A stretch of DNA of 64,000 nt from the NCBI RefSeq assembly GCF_002095395.1, contig NZ_MJEI01000097.1:100879-164878 (forward strand), written 5' to 3'. The notes beneath the pieces are model-generated. The model had not been told where the DNA came from. It saw only the letters and a program-made list of their open reading frames with translations, and did no database searches. The stretch is from Williamsia sp. 1135. Lineage in GTDB: Bacteria; Actinomycetota; Actinomycetes; Mycobacteriales; Mycobacteriaceae. Of this stretch, positions 46,313 to 56,394 are shown one piece after another. Position 1 is the first letter of the stretch. Every line of letters begins with the position of its first letter. Position numbers and translations under genes: made by a program.

Positions 46313-46750
46313 TCAGGCCTCGACGGTGATGCCCATGGAGCGGGCGGTTCCGGCGATGATCTTGGCGGCCTGGTCAACGTCGTTGGCGTTGAGGTCTTCC
46401 TGCTTGGTCTTGGCGATCTCACGGACCTGGTCCATGGTGACCTTGCCGACCTTGGTCTTGTGCGGCTCTCCCGAACCCTTCTGCAGACCAGCAGCCTTGA
46501 GCAGCAGCTTCGCCGCAGGCGGGGTCTTCAGCTTGAAATCGAAGGAGCGATCTTCGTAGACGAAGATCTCCACCGGCACGACATTGCCGCGCTGGCTTTC
46601 TGTCGCAGCGTTGTACGCCTTGCAGAACTCCATGATGTTCACGCCGTGCTGACCAAGTGCCGGACCCACGGGCGGTGCCGGGTTGGCGGCGCCTGCCTGG
46701 ATCTGGAGCTTGATGATCCCGGAGATCTTCTTCTTCTTCTTGGGGGGCAT
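46313..46750 (-). CDS. rplK: 50S ribosomal protein L11
   Basis: A 145-residue L11. The lysine-rich start ([16 protein letters not shown]) precedes [20 protein letters not shown], which carries the Pro-rich hinge bound by thiopeptides such as thiostrepton. The C-terminal rRNA-binding domain is intact. It follows nusG by 112 nt. Confidence 0.99.
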   Translation of the reverse strand: MPPKKKKKISGIIKLQIQAGAANPAPPVGPALGQHGVNIMEFCKAYNAATESQRGNVVPVEIFVYEDRSFDFKLKTPPAAKLLLKAAGLQKGSGEPHKTKVGKVTMDQVREIAKTKQEDLNANDVDQAAKIIAGTARSMGITVEA

Positions 46751-46862
46751 CCTTTTCCCTGTTTCTGATTGATTGCGTTTGGGCTGAAAATCTTGACTCA
46801 GCCCGGTTTCGCGCCCGCTGGAGACGCGAAAATCTGTTAGATCTTTTCAACCTGCCGGATCG

Positions 46863-47687
46863 TCAGATCTTCTCGACCTGATTGAAGGCGAGTTCGACCG
46901 GGGTCTCGCGACCGAAGATCGAGACGAGCACCTTCACCTTGCGCTGTTCGGCGTTGACCTCGCTGATCGAGGCGGGCAACGTCGCGAACGGGCCGTCCAT
47001 GACGGTGACCGATTCGCCGACCGCGAAGTCGACCTCGATGACCGGTGCCGATGCGGCAGCCAGATCGGCGCCGCCGTCGGAACTGGATTTGCCTGTGGCC
47101 TTCTTGGGCTCGACGCGCGGCAGGAGGAACTTGAGGACGTCGTCCATGGACAACGGCGACGGACGCGAGGTCAGTCCCACGAAGCCGGTGACGCCGGGGG
47201 TGTTACGCACCGCGCCCCACGACTCGTCGTTGAGTTCCATGCGCACGAGGATGTAGCCGGGAAGGACCTTGCGGTTGACCTTCTTCTGCTGGCCGTTCTT
47301 GATCTCGGTGACCTCTTCGATCGGAACCTCGACCTGGAAGATGTAGTCACCGACATCGAGGTTCTGCACGCGGGTCTCGAGGTTGGCCTTCACCTTGTTC
47401 TCGTACCCGGCGTAGGAGTGGATCACGTACCAGTCGCCTGCAGCCTTCTTGAGGGACTTGCGCAGCGCCTCGACCGGATCTTCTTCTTCCTCGGGCTCGA
47501 CGACAGCTTCCTCATCGGAGGCATCCTCGCTGACCTCTGCGGCGATCTCGGCTTCGCCGGTCACGTCCACATCGGAGTCGTCGGAATCGGAGACGGCACT
47601 GTCGACAGCCTCCGAATCACCGACTGCCTCGTCGATGACGTCGGTCTCTGTCTCGCTGGTAACAGCGTCGTTCTCGGGGGTGCTCAC
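46863..47687 (-). CDS. nusG: Transcription termination/antitermination protein NusG
   Basis: A 274-residue NusG, longer than the roughly 180 of E. coli owing to an acidic N-terminal extension (about residues 1-85, rich in Asp, Glu, Ser and Val) usual in actinobacteria. The NGN domain follows ([19 protein letters not shown]). The C-terminal KOW domain is [18 protein letters not shown]. It binds RNA polymerase and links transcription to translation or Rho. It lies 43 nt after secE. Confidence 0.98.
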   Translation of the reverse strand: MSTPENDAVTSETETDVIDEAVGDSEAVDSAVSDSDDSDVDVTGEAEIAAEVSEDASDEEAVVEPEEEEDPVEALRKSLKKAAGDWYVIHSYAGYENKVKANLETRVQNLDVGDYIFQVEVPIEEVTEIKNGQQKKVNRKVLPGYILVRMELNDESWGAVRNTPGVTGFVGLTSRPSPLSMDDVLKFLLPRVEPKKATGKSSSDGGADLAAASAPVIEVDFAVGESVTVMDGPFATLPASISEVNAEQRKVKVLVSIFGRETPVELAFNQVEKI

Positions 47688-47730
47688 TGCAGCCCACGCT
47701 CCTTTTCCTCGAAGCGGCCGAACGGGTTGA

Positions 47731-48213
47731 TCACCCGAACAGCCACAAAACGGCCTTTGCGAACGCCAGATCCAGTGCGGAGATGAACGCGACCATGATG
47801 ATCACGAAGATCAGCACGATGATCGTGTACTGGATCAGTTGCTTGCGAGTCGGCCAGATGACCTTCTTGAGCTCGCTGACAACCTGCGTGAGGAACACCC
47901 ACAATTTGATGAACGGGTTGCGGCTGTCCTCAGGCTTGACGCGCTTGCGCTTACCGTCGGTTTTCTTGTCTTTGGTCTTTTCTTTGGTGGCAACTGCCGA
48001 CCCCGCGTCGTCGTCGCCATCGTCGTCTTTGGCGAGGCTCGGACGCTTGCCACGGGGCGAACGCTTGCCGCTCGGACGGGCCACGGTGGCGGTGTCGCCG
48101 CTGCCGGTCTCGCCTGCCGAATCCGCTTCGGAGTCCACAGAGCTGTCGAGCTCGACCTCGTCGGTCGACTCAGCCGCGTTCTTGGCGCGTTCGGCACGGT
48201 CGCGCTTGCTCAA
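47731..48213 (-). CDS. secE: Preprotein translocase subunit SecE
   Basis: I favour the TTG at 48213, which has GAGAGG six bases upstream and encodes [10 protein letters not shown]; an ATG at 48285 would add 24 residues of non-conserved sequence. 160 residues: an acidic, Lys-rich actinobacterial extension, then the single C-terminal SecE membrane helix with [20 protein letters not shown] before [19 protein letters not shown]. SecE clamps SecY in the translocon. tRNA(Trp) is just upstream. Confidence 0.93.
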   Translation of the reverse strand: MSKRDRAERAKNAAESTDEVELDSSVDSEADSAGETGSGDTATVARPSGKRSPRGKRPSLAKDDDGDDDAGSAVATKEKTKDKKTDGKRKRVKPEDSRNPFIKLWVFLTQVVSELKKVIWPTRKQLIQYTIIVLIFVIIMVAFISALDLAFAKAVLWLFG

Positions 48214-48319
48214 CTTGTTCCTCTCGTGGCTGAAGTCGGATGCCTGCAGTTGGACCAGCTGGTCCGGCTGCCTGGCAGCTGACATCGGGTGCCCTGAGGT
48301 GCTTTCACACGATCAAGGG

Positions 48320-48392
<73 letters not shown>

Positions 48393-48575
48393 TTGGGCCG
48401 ACTTCGCCGACGACCACCGAGATGGTCACCGGGGCTCCGTCGACCCGGCGTCTGCACTACACAAAACCAACGCGCCACCCTTAGGGCAGCGCGCAAGTTG
48501 AAATAGAGCTGACGACTATTCGAGTGTACGTCACCGGGTGGGTGGAACTCCAACCAGCTCCGAAGACGCACATGA

Positions 48576-49661
48576 TCAGTTGAACTGCACGCTGGCGAGT
48601 GCTCGCCCGAAGATTTTGCGATCACCCTGCTTGGCCACGATCGAGAGCTGGCCACGGCGGGTCTGGGGGTCCAGCGACTTCACCTTGCCCGTGAAGTCCA
48701 CGGCCGCGTAATCACCGGCAGGCACGTACACCGGGCTGGTGAAGCGGACGTTGTACTCGTGGATCGCTGCAGGGTCGCCGATGAACTCGCCGATGAAGCT
48801 CGCGCCGAGTCCCATCGTCTGCATGCCGTGCGCGACGACGTCCTGCAGTCCGGCGACCTTGGCGACCTCGTCGCTGTAGTGGATCGGGTTCGGGTCACCC
48901 GCCACCCCGGCGTAGTTGATGAGGTTGCCGCGGGTGAGCTTGAACGTGCGAGCCGGGATCTCCTGGCCGACGGTCAACTCGTCAAAGTTGATCGCGCCGT
49001 ACGGCAGCGGGGCGACCTCGGGATCGGGGTCTTCGTAGCGGGCGAAGGGACCGGTGACGGTCTTGCCGGGGTCGATGCCGACGGGCTCCTGCATCATCAC
49101 GTGTTCGATCTTGTCGACCAGTTCCGGATCGACCTCGATCGCTGCGCGTGCCGCGAGAGATGTCCAGGTGGTCATCACCGGTTCGTTCCGCTGATTCCAG
49201 ATGACGTTCTTGGTGACCATCAGATCGGTCCCGGACATCTGACGGAACGAATCGAGCGATACATCACAGATCAGTTGGTCGCCGACCTTGATCGGTTGAT
49301 GGAAGACGAGCCGCTGATCGCTCTGCATGATCTGCCAGAGGTCGTAGCCGGTGATCACGTCTTCGAAGAGACGTCGCTGGGCGATGATGCCGAGGACAGA
49401 GACGAAGGTGGGTGCTGCGACGAGGGTGTCGTGACCCATCTCGCGCGCCTTGGCTTCGTTCCAGTGCACCGGGTTGGTGTCCTGGACGGCTCGGGCGTGT
49501 TCGCGCACCTTTTCACGGCCGACCTCGTAGTAATCGTCGACGGTGTACTTGAAGCCGACCATTTCCTGGGTGTGCGCCGCGATCTCGTCGGGAGTCAGCT
49601 TGACGCCCTGCTGCAGGGCCTCGACCCGCTCGGCTACCTTGCTCTGGCTCGCATCCGTCAC
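48576..49661 (-). CDS. hadAB: Fused (3R)-hydroxyacyl-ACP dehydratase HadA/HadB
   Basis: A 361-residue protein from the GTG at 49661, with two hot-dog/MaoC-like halves. Residues about 20-165 match HadA (KYTVDDYYEVGREKVREHARA, DTNPVHWNEAKA). Residues about 220-355 match HadB, with the active-site Asp/His motif AGDPNPIHYSDEVA and HGMQTMGLG. In M. tuberculosis these are separate genes, hadA and hadB, dehydrating beta-hydroxyacyl-ACP in the mycolic FAS-II cycle. Here they are one chain, in the same rpmG-had-trpT-secE position. No hadC follows in this locus. Confidence 0.94.
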   Translation of the reverse strand: MTDASQSKVAERVEALQQGVKLTPDEIAAHTQEMVGFKYTVDDYYEVGREKVREHARAVQDTNPVHWNEAKAREMGHDTLVAAPTFVSVLGIIAQRRLFEDVITGYDLWQIMQSDQRLVFHQPIKVGDQLICDVSLDSFRQMSGTDLMVTKNVIWNQRNEPVMTTWTSLAARAAIEVDPELVDKIEHVMMQEPVGIDPGKTVTGPFARYEDPDPEVAPLPYGAINFDELTVGQEIPARTFKLTRGNLINYAGVAGDPNPIHYSDEVAKVAGLQDVVAHGMQTMGLGASFIGEFIGDPAAIHEYNVRFTSPVYVPAGDYAAVDFTGKVKSLDPQTRRGQLSIVAKQGDRKIFGRALASVQFN

Positions 49662-49793
49662 TCGAGAAGACCTCTAACTTTCGACTATCGCCTCGCCGGC
49701 TGGGCAGTGCCGGGTGCGCAGAAAAGACCAAAGACCGGGCACACTTTCGCGTCCCCGGTCATGTCAGGCGGTCTGCTGACCGCCTGAAGCGGT

Positions 49794-49961
49794 CTAGCGC
49801 GATTCCTTGTGGTTCTGGTGCTTGCCGCAGTTCGGGCAGAACTTCTTGATCTCGAGACGATCGGGATCGTTGCGACGGTTCTTCTTGGTGATGTAGTTGC
49901 GGTGTTTGCAAACCTCGCAGGCCAAGGTGACCTTGGGGCGCACGTCTGTTGAGGAGGCCAC
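49794..49961 (-). CDS. rpmG: 50S ribosomal protein L33
   Basis: A 55-residue protein from the GTG at 49961; reading the minus strand gives [20 protein letters not shown] and ends [10 protein letters not shown] and HKESR. The four cysteines C15, C18, C42 and C45 form the zinc ribbon of the C-plus form of L33. The gene is too short for many ORF finders. It lies 132 nt upstream of hadAB, as in related genomes. Confidence 0.96.
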   Translation of the reverse strand: MASSTDVRPKVTLACEVCKHRNYITKKNRRNDPDRLEIKKFCPNCGKHQNHKESR

Positions 49962-50081
49962 GGGATTGCCTTTCAGGTGGATCGTGTGGTGCGACGGCCC
50001 CGAGGGACGTCACGTCTGGTGTGTTGCCCCCGAAGGGCTCCACGTTGTTGTGTCGCCGTGAGCGGCACGTCGTGTGCATCG

Positions 50082-50155
<74 letters not shown>

Positions 50156-50221
50156 ATGGCCCGGATCCCGACTGCCGCGCGCCGCTGCCGGCAGCGCGTT
50201 CATCGAGATCTGAGTCCAGCG

Positions 50222-50294
50222 AGCCCCCTGACGGAATCGAACCGTCGACCTTTTCCTTACCATGGAAACGCTCTACCGACTGAGCTAAGGGGGC
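50222..50294 (-). tRNA. tRNA-Thr (anticodon GGT)
   Basis: 73 nt. Acceptor GCCCCCT/AGGGGGC; anticodon stem TTTCC/GGAAA with loop ATGGTAA giving GGT; T-arm with GGTTCGATTCC. It is clustered with tRNA-Met. Confidence 0.96.
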
Positions 50295-50456
50295 GTTCGC
50301 CTCTCACATCGGCACCGTCTCCGGCGCCCTCGCGAAGGGCCTTAACGAGATTACACAGCGGCGCTGGCGCGTGCCAAATCGCGTGTTCTCTCATCCTCCT
50401 CGCACCAAACGACCCCGGGCTGGTCGAGCCAGCTCGAGGCCGAGTTCTTGGTGCTG

Positions 50457-50537
50457 TGCCAGGTATAGGATTCGAACCTATGTAGCTTGCGCGGCGGATT
50501 TACAGTCCGCTCCCTTTGGCCGCTCGGGCAACCTGGC
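50457..50537 (-). tRNA. tRNA-Tyr (anticodon GTA)
   Basis: 81 nt with a long variable arm. Acceptor GCCAGGT/ACCTGGC; anticodon stem GCGGA/TCCGC with loop CTGTAAA giving GTA; T-arm AGGTTCGAATCCT. First of the leftward tRNA group. Confidence 0.96.
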
Positions 50538-50699
50538 AAGCTGCCTCCCGCAGTCTTTTGGACCGGCGGAAAGCAACGCGGGAAACATTACATCGGGCAG
50601 GGCCCCAGAACACAAATGCCCAGTACAGGTGGCCCCCTTTTGATGTTTTGGACCCATGCTGCGCGAGCGGGGGCACCTGCGCGGCTACGCTTGACCGTT

Positions 50700-51191
50700 A
50701 TGGCAGATTCATCGTTCGACGTGGTCAGCAAGCTCGATCGGCAAGAGGTCGACAACGCCCTCAATCAGGCGGCCAAAGAGCTGTCGCAGCGCTACGACTT
50801 CCGTGGCACCAACACCAAGATCGAATGGTCCGGTGAAGAGAACATCGTGATCACCTCCGACGCCGAGGAACGCGCACAGGCCGGACTCGAGGTGTTCAAG
50901 GAAAAACTCATCCGCCGCGACATCTCCCTCAAGGCGTTCGACGCCGGCGAGGTCATCGGGTCGGGCAAGACGTACAAGGTCACCGGCACCCTGGTGCAAG
51001 GCATCGACTCCGAGAAGGCCAAGAAGATCACCAAGGCCATCCGCGACGAGGGCCCCAAGGGTGTCAAAGCGCAGATCCAGGGCGAGGAGCTCAGGGTTTC
51101 GAGCAAGAAGCGGGACGACCTGCAGGAAGTGATCGCTTTGCTCAAGGGCAAGGACTTCGAGATCGCCCTGCAGTTCGTGAACTACCGGTAG
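50700..51191 (+). CDS. YajQ-family nucleotide/cyclic-di-GMP-binding protein
   Basis: A 163-residue protein from the ATG at 50700 ([20 protein letters not shown]). It matches YajQ through its length: two RRM-like domains, [29 protein letters not shown] and the terminal LQFVNYR. Some relatives bind cyclic di-GMP and act as co-regulators; in actinobacteria the role is not established. A palindrome follows the stop. Confidence 0.95.
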   Translation: MADSSFDVVSKLDRQEVDNALNQAAKELSQRYDFRGTNTKIEWSGEENIVITSDAEERAQAGLEVFKEKLIRRDISLKAFDAGEVIGSGKTYKVTGTLVQGIDSEKAKKITKAIRDEGPKGVKAQIQGEELRVSSKKRDDLQEVIALLKGKDFEIALQFVNYR

Positions 51192-51201
51192 TCATGATTT
51201 C

Positions 51202-51278
51202 TCCCTGAGATCGTCCCTCTCAGGGGTCGCCGAGGGCATATTTCCCTTTGCTACCCCTCAGGGGGACGATTTCAGGGA
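51202..51278. repeat. Long nested palindrome P8 after the YajQ gene
   Basis: 26-nt arms (TCCCTGAGATCGTCC and its continuation) pair with about 3 mismatches around a 25-nt loop that itself contains AGGG...CCCT. Each arm contains CCCTGAG and, inverted, CTCAGGG. It lies between the YajQ stop and the next gene, so both termination and regulation are possible. Confidence 0.82.
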
Positions 51279-51311
51279 CGTACGGGCTGTTGATGCCGCA
51301 GAATCAGGCCC

Positions 51312-52205
51312 GTGCAGGTGGGAATGACGTTGCCGGTGATGGAACCGGACCTCGATGCGACCGTGCTCAGAACCTGGGCGAAGGCGATCGACGAAGGACC
51401 GTTCTCGTCGCTCTGCTGGGGTGAACGCATCGCGTTCGACAATCCGGACAGCCTGACGCTGCTCGGCGCTGTCGCCGCGTGGACCGAGCGGGTGCGCTTG
51501 GTGACCACTGTGATCGTCCCCCAGTTGCACGACCCGGTGATGCTGGCCAAGGCCCTCGCCACCGGCGACGTGATCAGTGACGGCCGGCTCACGGTGGGGC
51601 TAGGGGTCGGCGGCAGGCACGAGGATTACCGATCGGTGAGCGCCGACCCGAAGACCCAGACCATGCGGCAGATGGCCGATCGGGTTGCCGTGATGAAGCG
51701 GGTCTGGGCAGGCGAACGGATGACCGACTCGGTCCTCCCCGTCGGACCGTCGCCGGTTCAAGAGGGCGGCCCGAGATTGCTCGTCGGCACCATCGGACCC
51801 AAGACGGTTCGGAGCGCGGCCGCGTGGGCCGACGGTTTGGCGGGCACCACACTGGATCTCGATGTCGCCAAACAGCGCGAGTTGTTCGATGCCGCGACCA
51901 CGTCCTGGGCCGAGGCCGGAAAGAAGCCGCCGCACCTGGCGACGTCATTCTGGTTCGCGCTCGGCGATGCCGAACCCGCACGCGCACAGATCCATCACCA
52001 TCTGCGGCGCTACATGAACTGGATTCCGACCGATTTCGTCGACGCGATCGCACCCACCACCGGGTGGTCGGGTTCGAAAAACGAACTCGCCGAGACCTTG
52101 TCGGCGTTCGCCGCCGCCGGCACCGATGAGGTCCACCTCATCCCGACGAGCTCTGACATCAGCCAGCTCGACAAGGTCGCCGAGGTAGTCCGCGACCTGA
52201 CCTGA
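51312..52205 (+). CDS. Luciferase-like (LLM-class) F420/FMN-dependent oxidoreductase
   Basis: 297 residues from the GTG at 51312. It has the compact LLM barrel typical of F420-dependent reductases of this order: GMTLPVMEPDL, then FSSLCWGERIAF, VRLVTTVIVPQLHDPVMLAK and GRLTVGLGVGGRHEDY. A relation to the F420 subgroup is inferred from length and taxon; no cofactor residues were checked. It lies just after P8. Confidence 0.87.
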   Translation: MQVGMTLPVMEPDLDATVLRTWAKAIDEGPFSSLCWGERIAFDNPDSLTLLGAVAAWTERVRLVTTVIVPQLHDPVMLAKALATGDVISDGRLTVGLGVGGRHEDYRSVSADPKTQTMRQMADRVAVMKRVWAGERMTDSVLPVGPSPVQEGGPRLLVGTIGPKTVRSAAAWADGLAGTTLDLDVAKQRELFDAATTSWAEAGKKPPHLATSFWFALGDAEPARAQIHHHLRRYMNWIPTDFVDAIAPTTGWSGSKNELAETLSAFAAAGTDEVHLIPTSSDISQLDKVAEVVRDLT

Positions 52206-52222
52206 CCTGACGCGCCCGACAT

Positions 52223-52321
52223 GCCGAAAACGCCGCAGCGTGCCGAACTGACCGCCCACCGTGCCGAAAAGGCCGCCCAGCGCGCCGAACTGACCGCCGA
52301 GCGGGCCCTTACCGCCGACCG
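52223..52321. repeat. 21-bp tandem repeats between the luciferase-like gene and htpX
   Basis: Three to four imperfect 21-bp units, each containing a variant of GTGCCGAACTGACCGCC, start at about 52235. In one frame they encode a heptad-like (A/H)QRAELTA peptide. The reading frame continues antisense across htpX and has no ribosome binding site, so I list a repeat and not a gene. Confidence 0.55.
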
Positions 52322-53166
52322 CCCGCCATTTCTTCGAGTCGGCGGATGCGATCTTCCATCGGCGGGTGGGTGGCGAAGACCTTGCTCATCCGCTCACCGG
52401 CGCGAAATGGGTTGGCAATCATCAGATGCGACTGCGCGGCGAGGTCGGGATTGGGCGGCAAGGGCGCCATCTGTACGCCGCCGGAGATTTTCCGCAGCGC
52501 CGAAGCCAGAGCCAGTGGGTCGCCGGTCAGCTCGGCGCCGGATGCGTCCGCCTGATACTCACGTGACCGCGACACCGCGAGTTTGATGACTGTCGCCGCA
52601 ATCGGGCCGAGGAACGTGATGAGCAGCAACACAACGGGATTGGCGCCGCTGTTGCGGTTACCGCCGAAGAAGAACGCGAAGTTCGCGATGCCGCTGATCA
52701 CCGCCGCCATGGCACCTGCAATGGACGAGATGAGAATGTCGCGGTTGTAGACGTGGGAGAGTTCGTGTCCGAGAACAGCTCTCAACTCGCGCTCGTCGAG
52801 GATCTGCAGGATACCCGCCGTGCAGCACACCGCGGCGTTTTTCGGATTACGGCCTGTGGCAAAGGCATTGGGCGCCTCGGTGGGACTGACGTAGAGCGCC
52901 GGCATGGGCTGTCGGGCGACCGTCGCCAGCTCCCGGACGATGCGGTACAGCGCGGGTGCCTGCACCTCGGTTACCGGCTGCGCGTGCATCGCCTTGAGTG
53001 CCATCTTTGCGCTGTTGAAATAGATGTAGGCGTTGAACCCCACCGCGAGCACGATGGCGAGTAGCAGAATTGCCGGACTTCTGAAGGCCGCCCCGATCCC
53101 CACGATGATCGCCGACATGAAGCCCAGTAGAAGAACCGTCTTCAGTCCGTTGGCATGGCCGCCCAT
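52309..53166 (-). CDS. htpX: M48-family membrane zinc metalloprotease HtpX
   Basis: 285 residues from the ATG at 53166, with AGGAG upstream; a GTG three codons earlier abuts that site and is less likely. Membrane helices lie at about 10-45 and 145-195. The zinc motif HELSH (about residues 127-131) is followed by a downstream Glu in SREYQADA. It degrades damaged membrane proteins. The order grcC-htpX matches M. tuberculosis. Confidence 0.97.
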   Translation of the reverse strand: MGGHANGLKTVLLLGFMSAIIVGIGAAFRSPAILLLAIVLAVGFNAYIYFNSAKMALKAMHAQPVTEVQAPALYRIVRELATVARQPMPALYVSPTEAPNAFATGRNPKNAAVCCTAGILQILDERELRAVLGHELSHVYNRDILISSIAGAMAAVISGIANFAFFFGGNRNSGANPVVLLLITFLGPIAATVIKLAVSRSREYQADASGAELTGDPLALASALRKISGGVQMAPLPPNPDLAAQSHLMIANPFRAGERMSKVFATHPPMEDRIRRLEEMAGGRR

Positions 53167-53226
53167 GTGTCTCACTCCTGTCCCTGTTGCACTGGAGCCG
53201 CAACGAACGAGAGCCTCACCAGGGTT

Positions 53227-53291
53227 CCCGAGATGGTGGGTTCGGGCGACCGTTCGCCCAGGTGGGGTCCGCCAGAACCCACCAAGATCGG
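53227..53291. repeat. Palindrome P4, relative of P5
   Basis: The outer arms contain TGGTGGGTTC and GAACCCACCA and enclose CCCAGGTGGGG. The right half is nearly identical to that of P5 (55623-55674). It lies just after the grcC stop and before the htpX start on the minus strand. Confidence 0.82.
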
Positions 53292-53296
53292 AGGCC

Positions 53297-54307
53297 CTAG
53301 CCGACCCTGGCGATCGTGTAGCGAACCAGCGAACTCATCGCGTCGTGGGCCGGGCCCGCAGGCAGTTGAGCCAGTTCCTCCTCAGCAGCATCTGCATAGC
53401 GCTGCAGGGTGGCGCGGGCTCTGACCAGGCCATCCGACTTGTTGAGCAACGCCAGTGCCTCGGCGACCTCGGCGTCATCGGTGATCGGGCGGTTCGTGCC
53501 GTCCGGGTTGAGAACCAGTTCACGGATCCGGGTCTCGGCGGGGTCGGCGAGGGCGTACAGCACCGGAAGAGTGTGAACACCCTCACGTAGGTCGGTGCCC
53601 GGGTTCTTACCGGAGTCCCCGGCGACCGAGGTGATGTCGATGAGGTCGTCGGAGACCTGAAAGGCGGTCCCGATGTTGTCGCCGAGACGAGAGAGCCGTT
53701 CGATCTGCTCGGCGTCCGCACCCGACGACATCGCGCCGAATCGGCCACTGGCCGCGATCAGCGATCCGGTCTTCTCCCACACCACCCGCAGATAGTGCTC
53801 CACGGGATCGGCCTTGCCCTGGGCGCCGACGGTTTCGCGCATCTGACCGGTGACCAGTTCGGCAAACGTGTCGGCGATGATCCGGACCGCGTGCGGCCCG
53901 AGCGTCGAGACGAGTCGGGATGCTCTGGCGAACAGGAAGTCTCCCGACAGGATCGCGACGCTGTTGCCCCATCGGCTGTTGGCACTGACCGCACCGCGGC
54001 GGAGTTCGGCCTCGTCCATCACGTCGTCGTGGTAGAGCGTGGCCAGGTGGATCATCTCCACCACGGTCGCCGAGATGATCACATCCTCCGCGTGCGGATT
54101 CGGGCCGAAGTGCGCCGACAAGATGGAGAAGATCGGCCGGAACCGCTTGCCCCCGGCCTTCGCGAGATGCGTGGCCGCCTCGGTGAGGAAATCCTCGCCG
54201 GAGGACAACTCCCCCAGCAGCAACGTCTCGACACGCTCGAGCGACGCACCTACATCGGCGGCAAAGGCCTCCGGCTCCAATTCAAGACCTGCGAACGTCG
54301 TCTTCAC
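53297..54307 (-). CDS. grcC: Polyprenyl diphosphate synthase (GrcC-like)
   Basis: 336 residues from the GTG at 54307, with GGGAG upstream. The first Asp-rich motif is in [15 protein letters not shown] and the second in VSDDLIDI, both needed for Mg and diphosphate binding. The GGKRFRP motif near residue 50 binds IPP. It makes the polyprenyl tail of menaquinone. It is divergent from menJ and upstream of htpX, as in M. tuberculosis. Product chain length cannot be read here. Confidence 0.95.
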   Translation of the reverse strand: MKTTFAGLELEPEAFAADVGASLERVETLLLGELSSGEDFLTEAATHLAKAGGKRFRPIFSILSAHFGPNPHAEDVIISATVVEMIHLATLYHDDVMDEAELRRGAVSANSRWGNSVAILSGDFLFARASRLVSTLGPHAVRIIADTFAELVTGQMRETVGAQGKADPVEHYLRVVWEKTGSLIAASGRFGAMSSGADAEQIERLSRLGDNIGTAFQVSDDLIDITSVAGDSGKNPGTDLREGVHTLPVLYALADPAETRIRELVLNPDGTNRPITDDAEVAEALALLNKSDGLVRARATLQRYADAAEEELAQLPAGPAHDAMSSLVRYTIARVG

Positions 54308-54339
54308 GCCTGACCTGCTCCCGTCATAGGACGAGCCTA

Positions 54340-55614
54340 ATGGTGCGGGATACTGACTGGGTGAGTGCACCCACCCCGATTCCGGCGCGGACAGAGGTCT
54401 TGGTCGTCGGTGCAGGTCCCGGCGGTTCGGCTGCCGCCGCTGCGGCAGCCAAGGCCGGCCACGAGGTGACGCTCCTCGACGCCGCGGTGTTTCCCCGCGA
54501 CAAGACCTGCGGCGACGGACTGACCCCGCGCGCCATCGCCGAGCTCGACGCGCTCGGGCTCGGGGATGCTTTCACCGGCCCGCGGATCGAGGGTCTGGAC
54601 CTGCAGGGCTGGGGCCGACGCCAGCAGGTGCGGTGGCCCCAGGCCTCCGACCACTTCCCCGACTACGGCAGTGCAGTTGCGCGTACCGAGCTCGATGACC
54701 GCATCCGCCGCCACGCCCTGGACGCCGGCGCCGCGATGGTGTCCGGGGTCAAGGCTGTGGGCGCCACCATCACCGGCGGCAAAGTCACTGCTGTGCAAGT
54801 TAATACGGTGGATGGACCAGGCCAGATCGAAGTCGAGAAGTTGATCGTCGCTGATGGGGTGAAGTCCGCTTTGGGTACTTCACTCGGCCGCGCATGGCAT
54901 CGCGGCACCGCATACGGCGTCGCGGCGCGGGCGTACGTCGAGTCCGGCCGGTGCGACGACCGCTGGATGGGTTCGCATCTGGAACTGCGTGACGGCGCCG
55001 GGGCGCTGCTGCCCGGGTACGGCTGGGTCTTCCCGTTGGGTGCCGAGTCGGGCCTGGTGAACATCGGTGTCGGTGCGCTGGCGACCGAGAAACGGCCCGC
55101 GCACATGGCGCTGCGCCCGATCATCGAGCATTACACCAACTCTCAACGCGACGACTGGCAGCTCACCGGCCCGCCGGTGCGGATCGCGTCCGCACTGTTG
55201 CCGATGGGCGGTGCCGTGAGCAACGTCGCCGGCGCCAACTGGGTGCTCATCGGCGACGCCGCCGCCTGTGTCAATCCCCTCAACGGCGAGGGCATCGACT
55301 ATGCACTCGAAACCGCGCGATTCGCGGTCGAAGTTCTTGGTGAGAAAGACCTTTCGGGGCTCTGGCCGGATCTGCTCCGCGCGCGGTACTCGCTGGCGTT
55401 CTCCGCGGCACGCCGGCTGGCTGCGGTGCTGACGGTCCCGAAGGTCGTTCCGGTGCTGGGCCGTCCGGGCATCCGCTCAGCGGCCCTGATGTCCATGGTC
55501 GTGCGGGTGATGGGCAACCTGATCACCGAAGACGACACCGACCTGATCGCCCGCGCCTGGCGCACCGCCGGCATCGTCAGCTCGAAGATCGACACCCGCC
55601 CGCCCTTCTCCTGA
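54340..55614 (+). CDS. menJ: Menaquinone reductase MenJ (geranylgeranyl reductase family)
   Basis: A 424-residue flavoprotein starting at the ATG at 54340, with AGGA eight bases upstream. FAD motif VVGAGPGGSAAAAAAAKAG; DKTCGDGLTPRA; the second FAD motif LIGDAAACVNPLNGEGIDY; C-terminus RPPFS. These strings match M. tuberculosis MenJ, which saturates one isoprene of menaquinone. The gene is divergent from grcC and convergent with menG. Confidence 0.95.
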   Translation: MVRDTDWVSAPTPIPARTEVLVVGAGPGGSAAAAAAAKAGHEVTLLDAAVFPRDKTCGDGLTPRAIAELDALGLGDAFTGPRIEGLDLQGWGRRQQVRWPQASDHFPDYGSAVARTELDDRIRRHALDAGAAMVSGVKAVGATITGGKVTAVQVNTVDGPGQIEVEKLIVADGVKSALGTSLGRAWHRGTAYGVAARAYVESGRCDDRWMGSHLELRDGAGALLPGYGWVFPLGAESGLVNIGVGALATEKRPAHMALRPIIEHYTNSQRDDWQLTGPPVRIASALLPMGGAVSNVAGANWVLIGDAAACVNPLNGEGIDYALETARFAVEVLGEKDLSGLWPDLLRARYSLAFSAARRLAAVLTVPKVVPVLGRPGIRSAALMSMVVRVMGNLITEDDTDLIARAWRTAGIVSSKIDTRPPFS

Positions 55615-55622
55615 CCCGATCT

Positions 55623-55674
55623 TGGTGGGTTCTGGCGAGCGTTTTCCCAGGTGGGGGTCGCCAGAACCCACCAA
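55623..55674. repeat. Palindrome P5 between menJ and menG
   Basis: Perfect 17-bp arms TTGGTGGGTTCTGGCGA and its complement enclose about 18 nt. It occupies the gap between two convergent stops (55614 and 55683), so bidirectional termination is a plausible role. The sequence is the same family as P4. Confidence 0.88.
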
Positions 55675-55682
55675 TTCCGGGT

Positions 55683-56372
55683 CTACCGGGGCTTCAGACC
55701 CCGGTGCAGCGCAGTGATGCCGAAGGTGAGGTTTCGCCAGCGGACCTCGTTGAACCCGGCATCGCGCATCCGCTGGGCCAGTTGCGGCTGATCGGGCCAT
55801 TCGCGGATCGACTCCGCGAGGTAGACGTACGCCTCCGGGTTGCTCGACACCTTCGTGGCGACCGCGGGCAACGCCTTCATCAAGTACTCCATGTAGACCA
55901 CGCGCAGCGGGTTGAAGACCGGGGTCGAGAACTCGCAGATCACCACTCGCCCACCCGGTTTGAGGACGCGAAACAGCTCTGCGAATGCGACGTCGACGTC
56001 CGCGACGTTGCGCAACCCGAAGGAGATCGTCGCGGCGTCGAACGTTTCGTCGCCGAACGGGAGATGCAGCGCGTCTGCGGCAACCTTCGGGACAGGCCGC
56101 TTCGCCCCCGCCTTGAGCATCCCCAGCGAGAAGTCCGCTGCAACGCACTCGGCGCCTGAGCGGGCCAGCTCGACGGTGGAGACAGCTGTTCCGGCCGCGA
56201 GGTCGAGGACTACGTCGCCGGGGCCCAGCGCCAGGGCTTTGCGAGTCGCTGTGCGCCAGCCGCGGTCCTGGCCGAACGAGAGCACCGTGTTGGTCAGGTC
56301 GTACCGCCCGGCGACTCCGTCGAACATTGCGGCGACGTCGGCGGGCTCTTTGGCCAGCGATGCACGTGACAT
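55683..56372 (-). CDS. menG: Demethylmenaquinone methyltransferase
   Basis: 229 residues from the ATG at 56372 ([20 protein letters not shown]). SAM-binding motif [15 protein letters not shown], UbiE signatures [17 protein letters not shown] and FGLRNVADV, and the C-terminal [15 protein letters not shown]. It adds the final methyl group of menaquinone. It sits between mgtA and menJ in the conserved order. Confidence 0.97.
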   Translation of the reverse strand: MSRASLAKEPADVAAMFDGVAGRYDLTNTVLSFGQDRGWRTATRKALALGPGDVVLDLAAGTAVSTVELARSGAECVAADFSLGMLKAGAKRPVPKVAADALHLPFGDETFDAATISFGLRNVADVDVAFAELFRVLKPGGRVVICEFSTPVFNPLRVVYMEYLMKALPAVATKVSSNPEAYVYLAESIREWPDQPQLAQRMRDAGFNEVRWRNLTFGITALHRGLKPR

Positions 56373-56394
56373 GAGTGCCACGCTACCGCGTCGC

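Noticed and set aside
52221..52586. Small rightward gene starting with the 21-bp repeats
   Set aside because: No ribosome binding site, and most of it is antisense to the conserved C-terminal part of HtpX.
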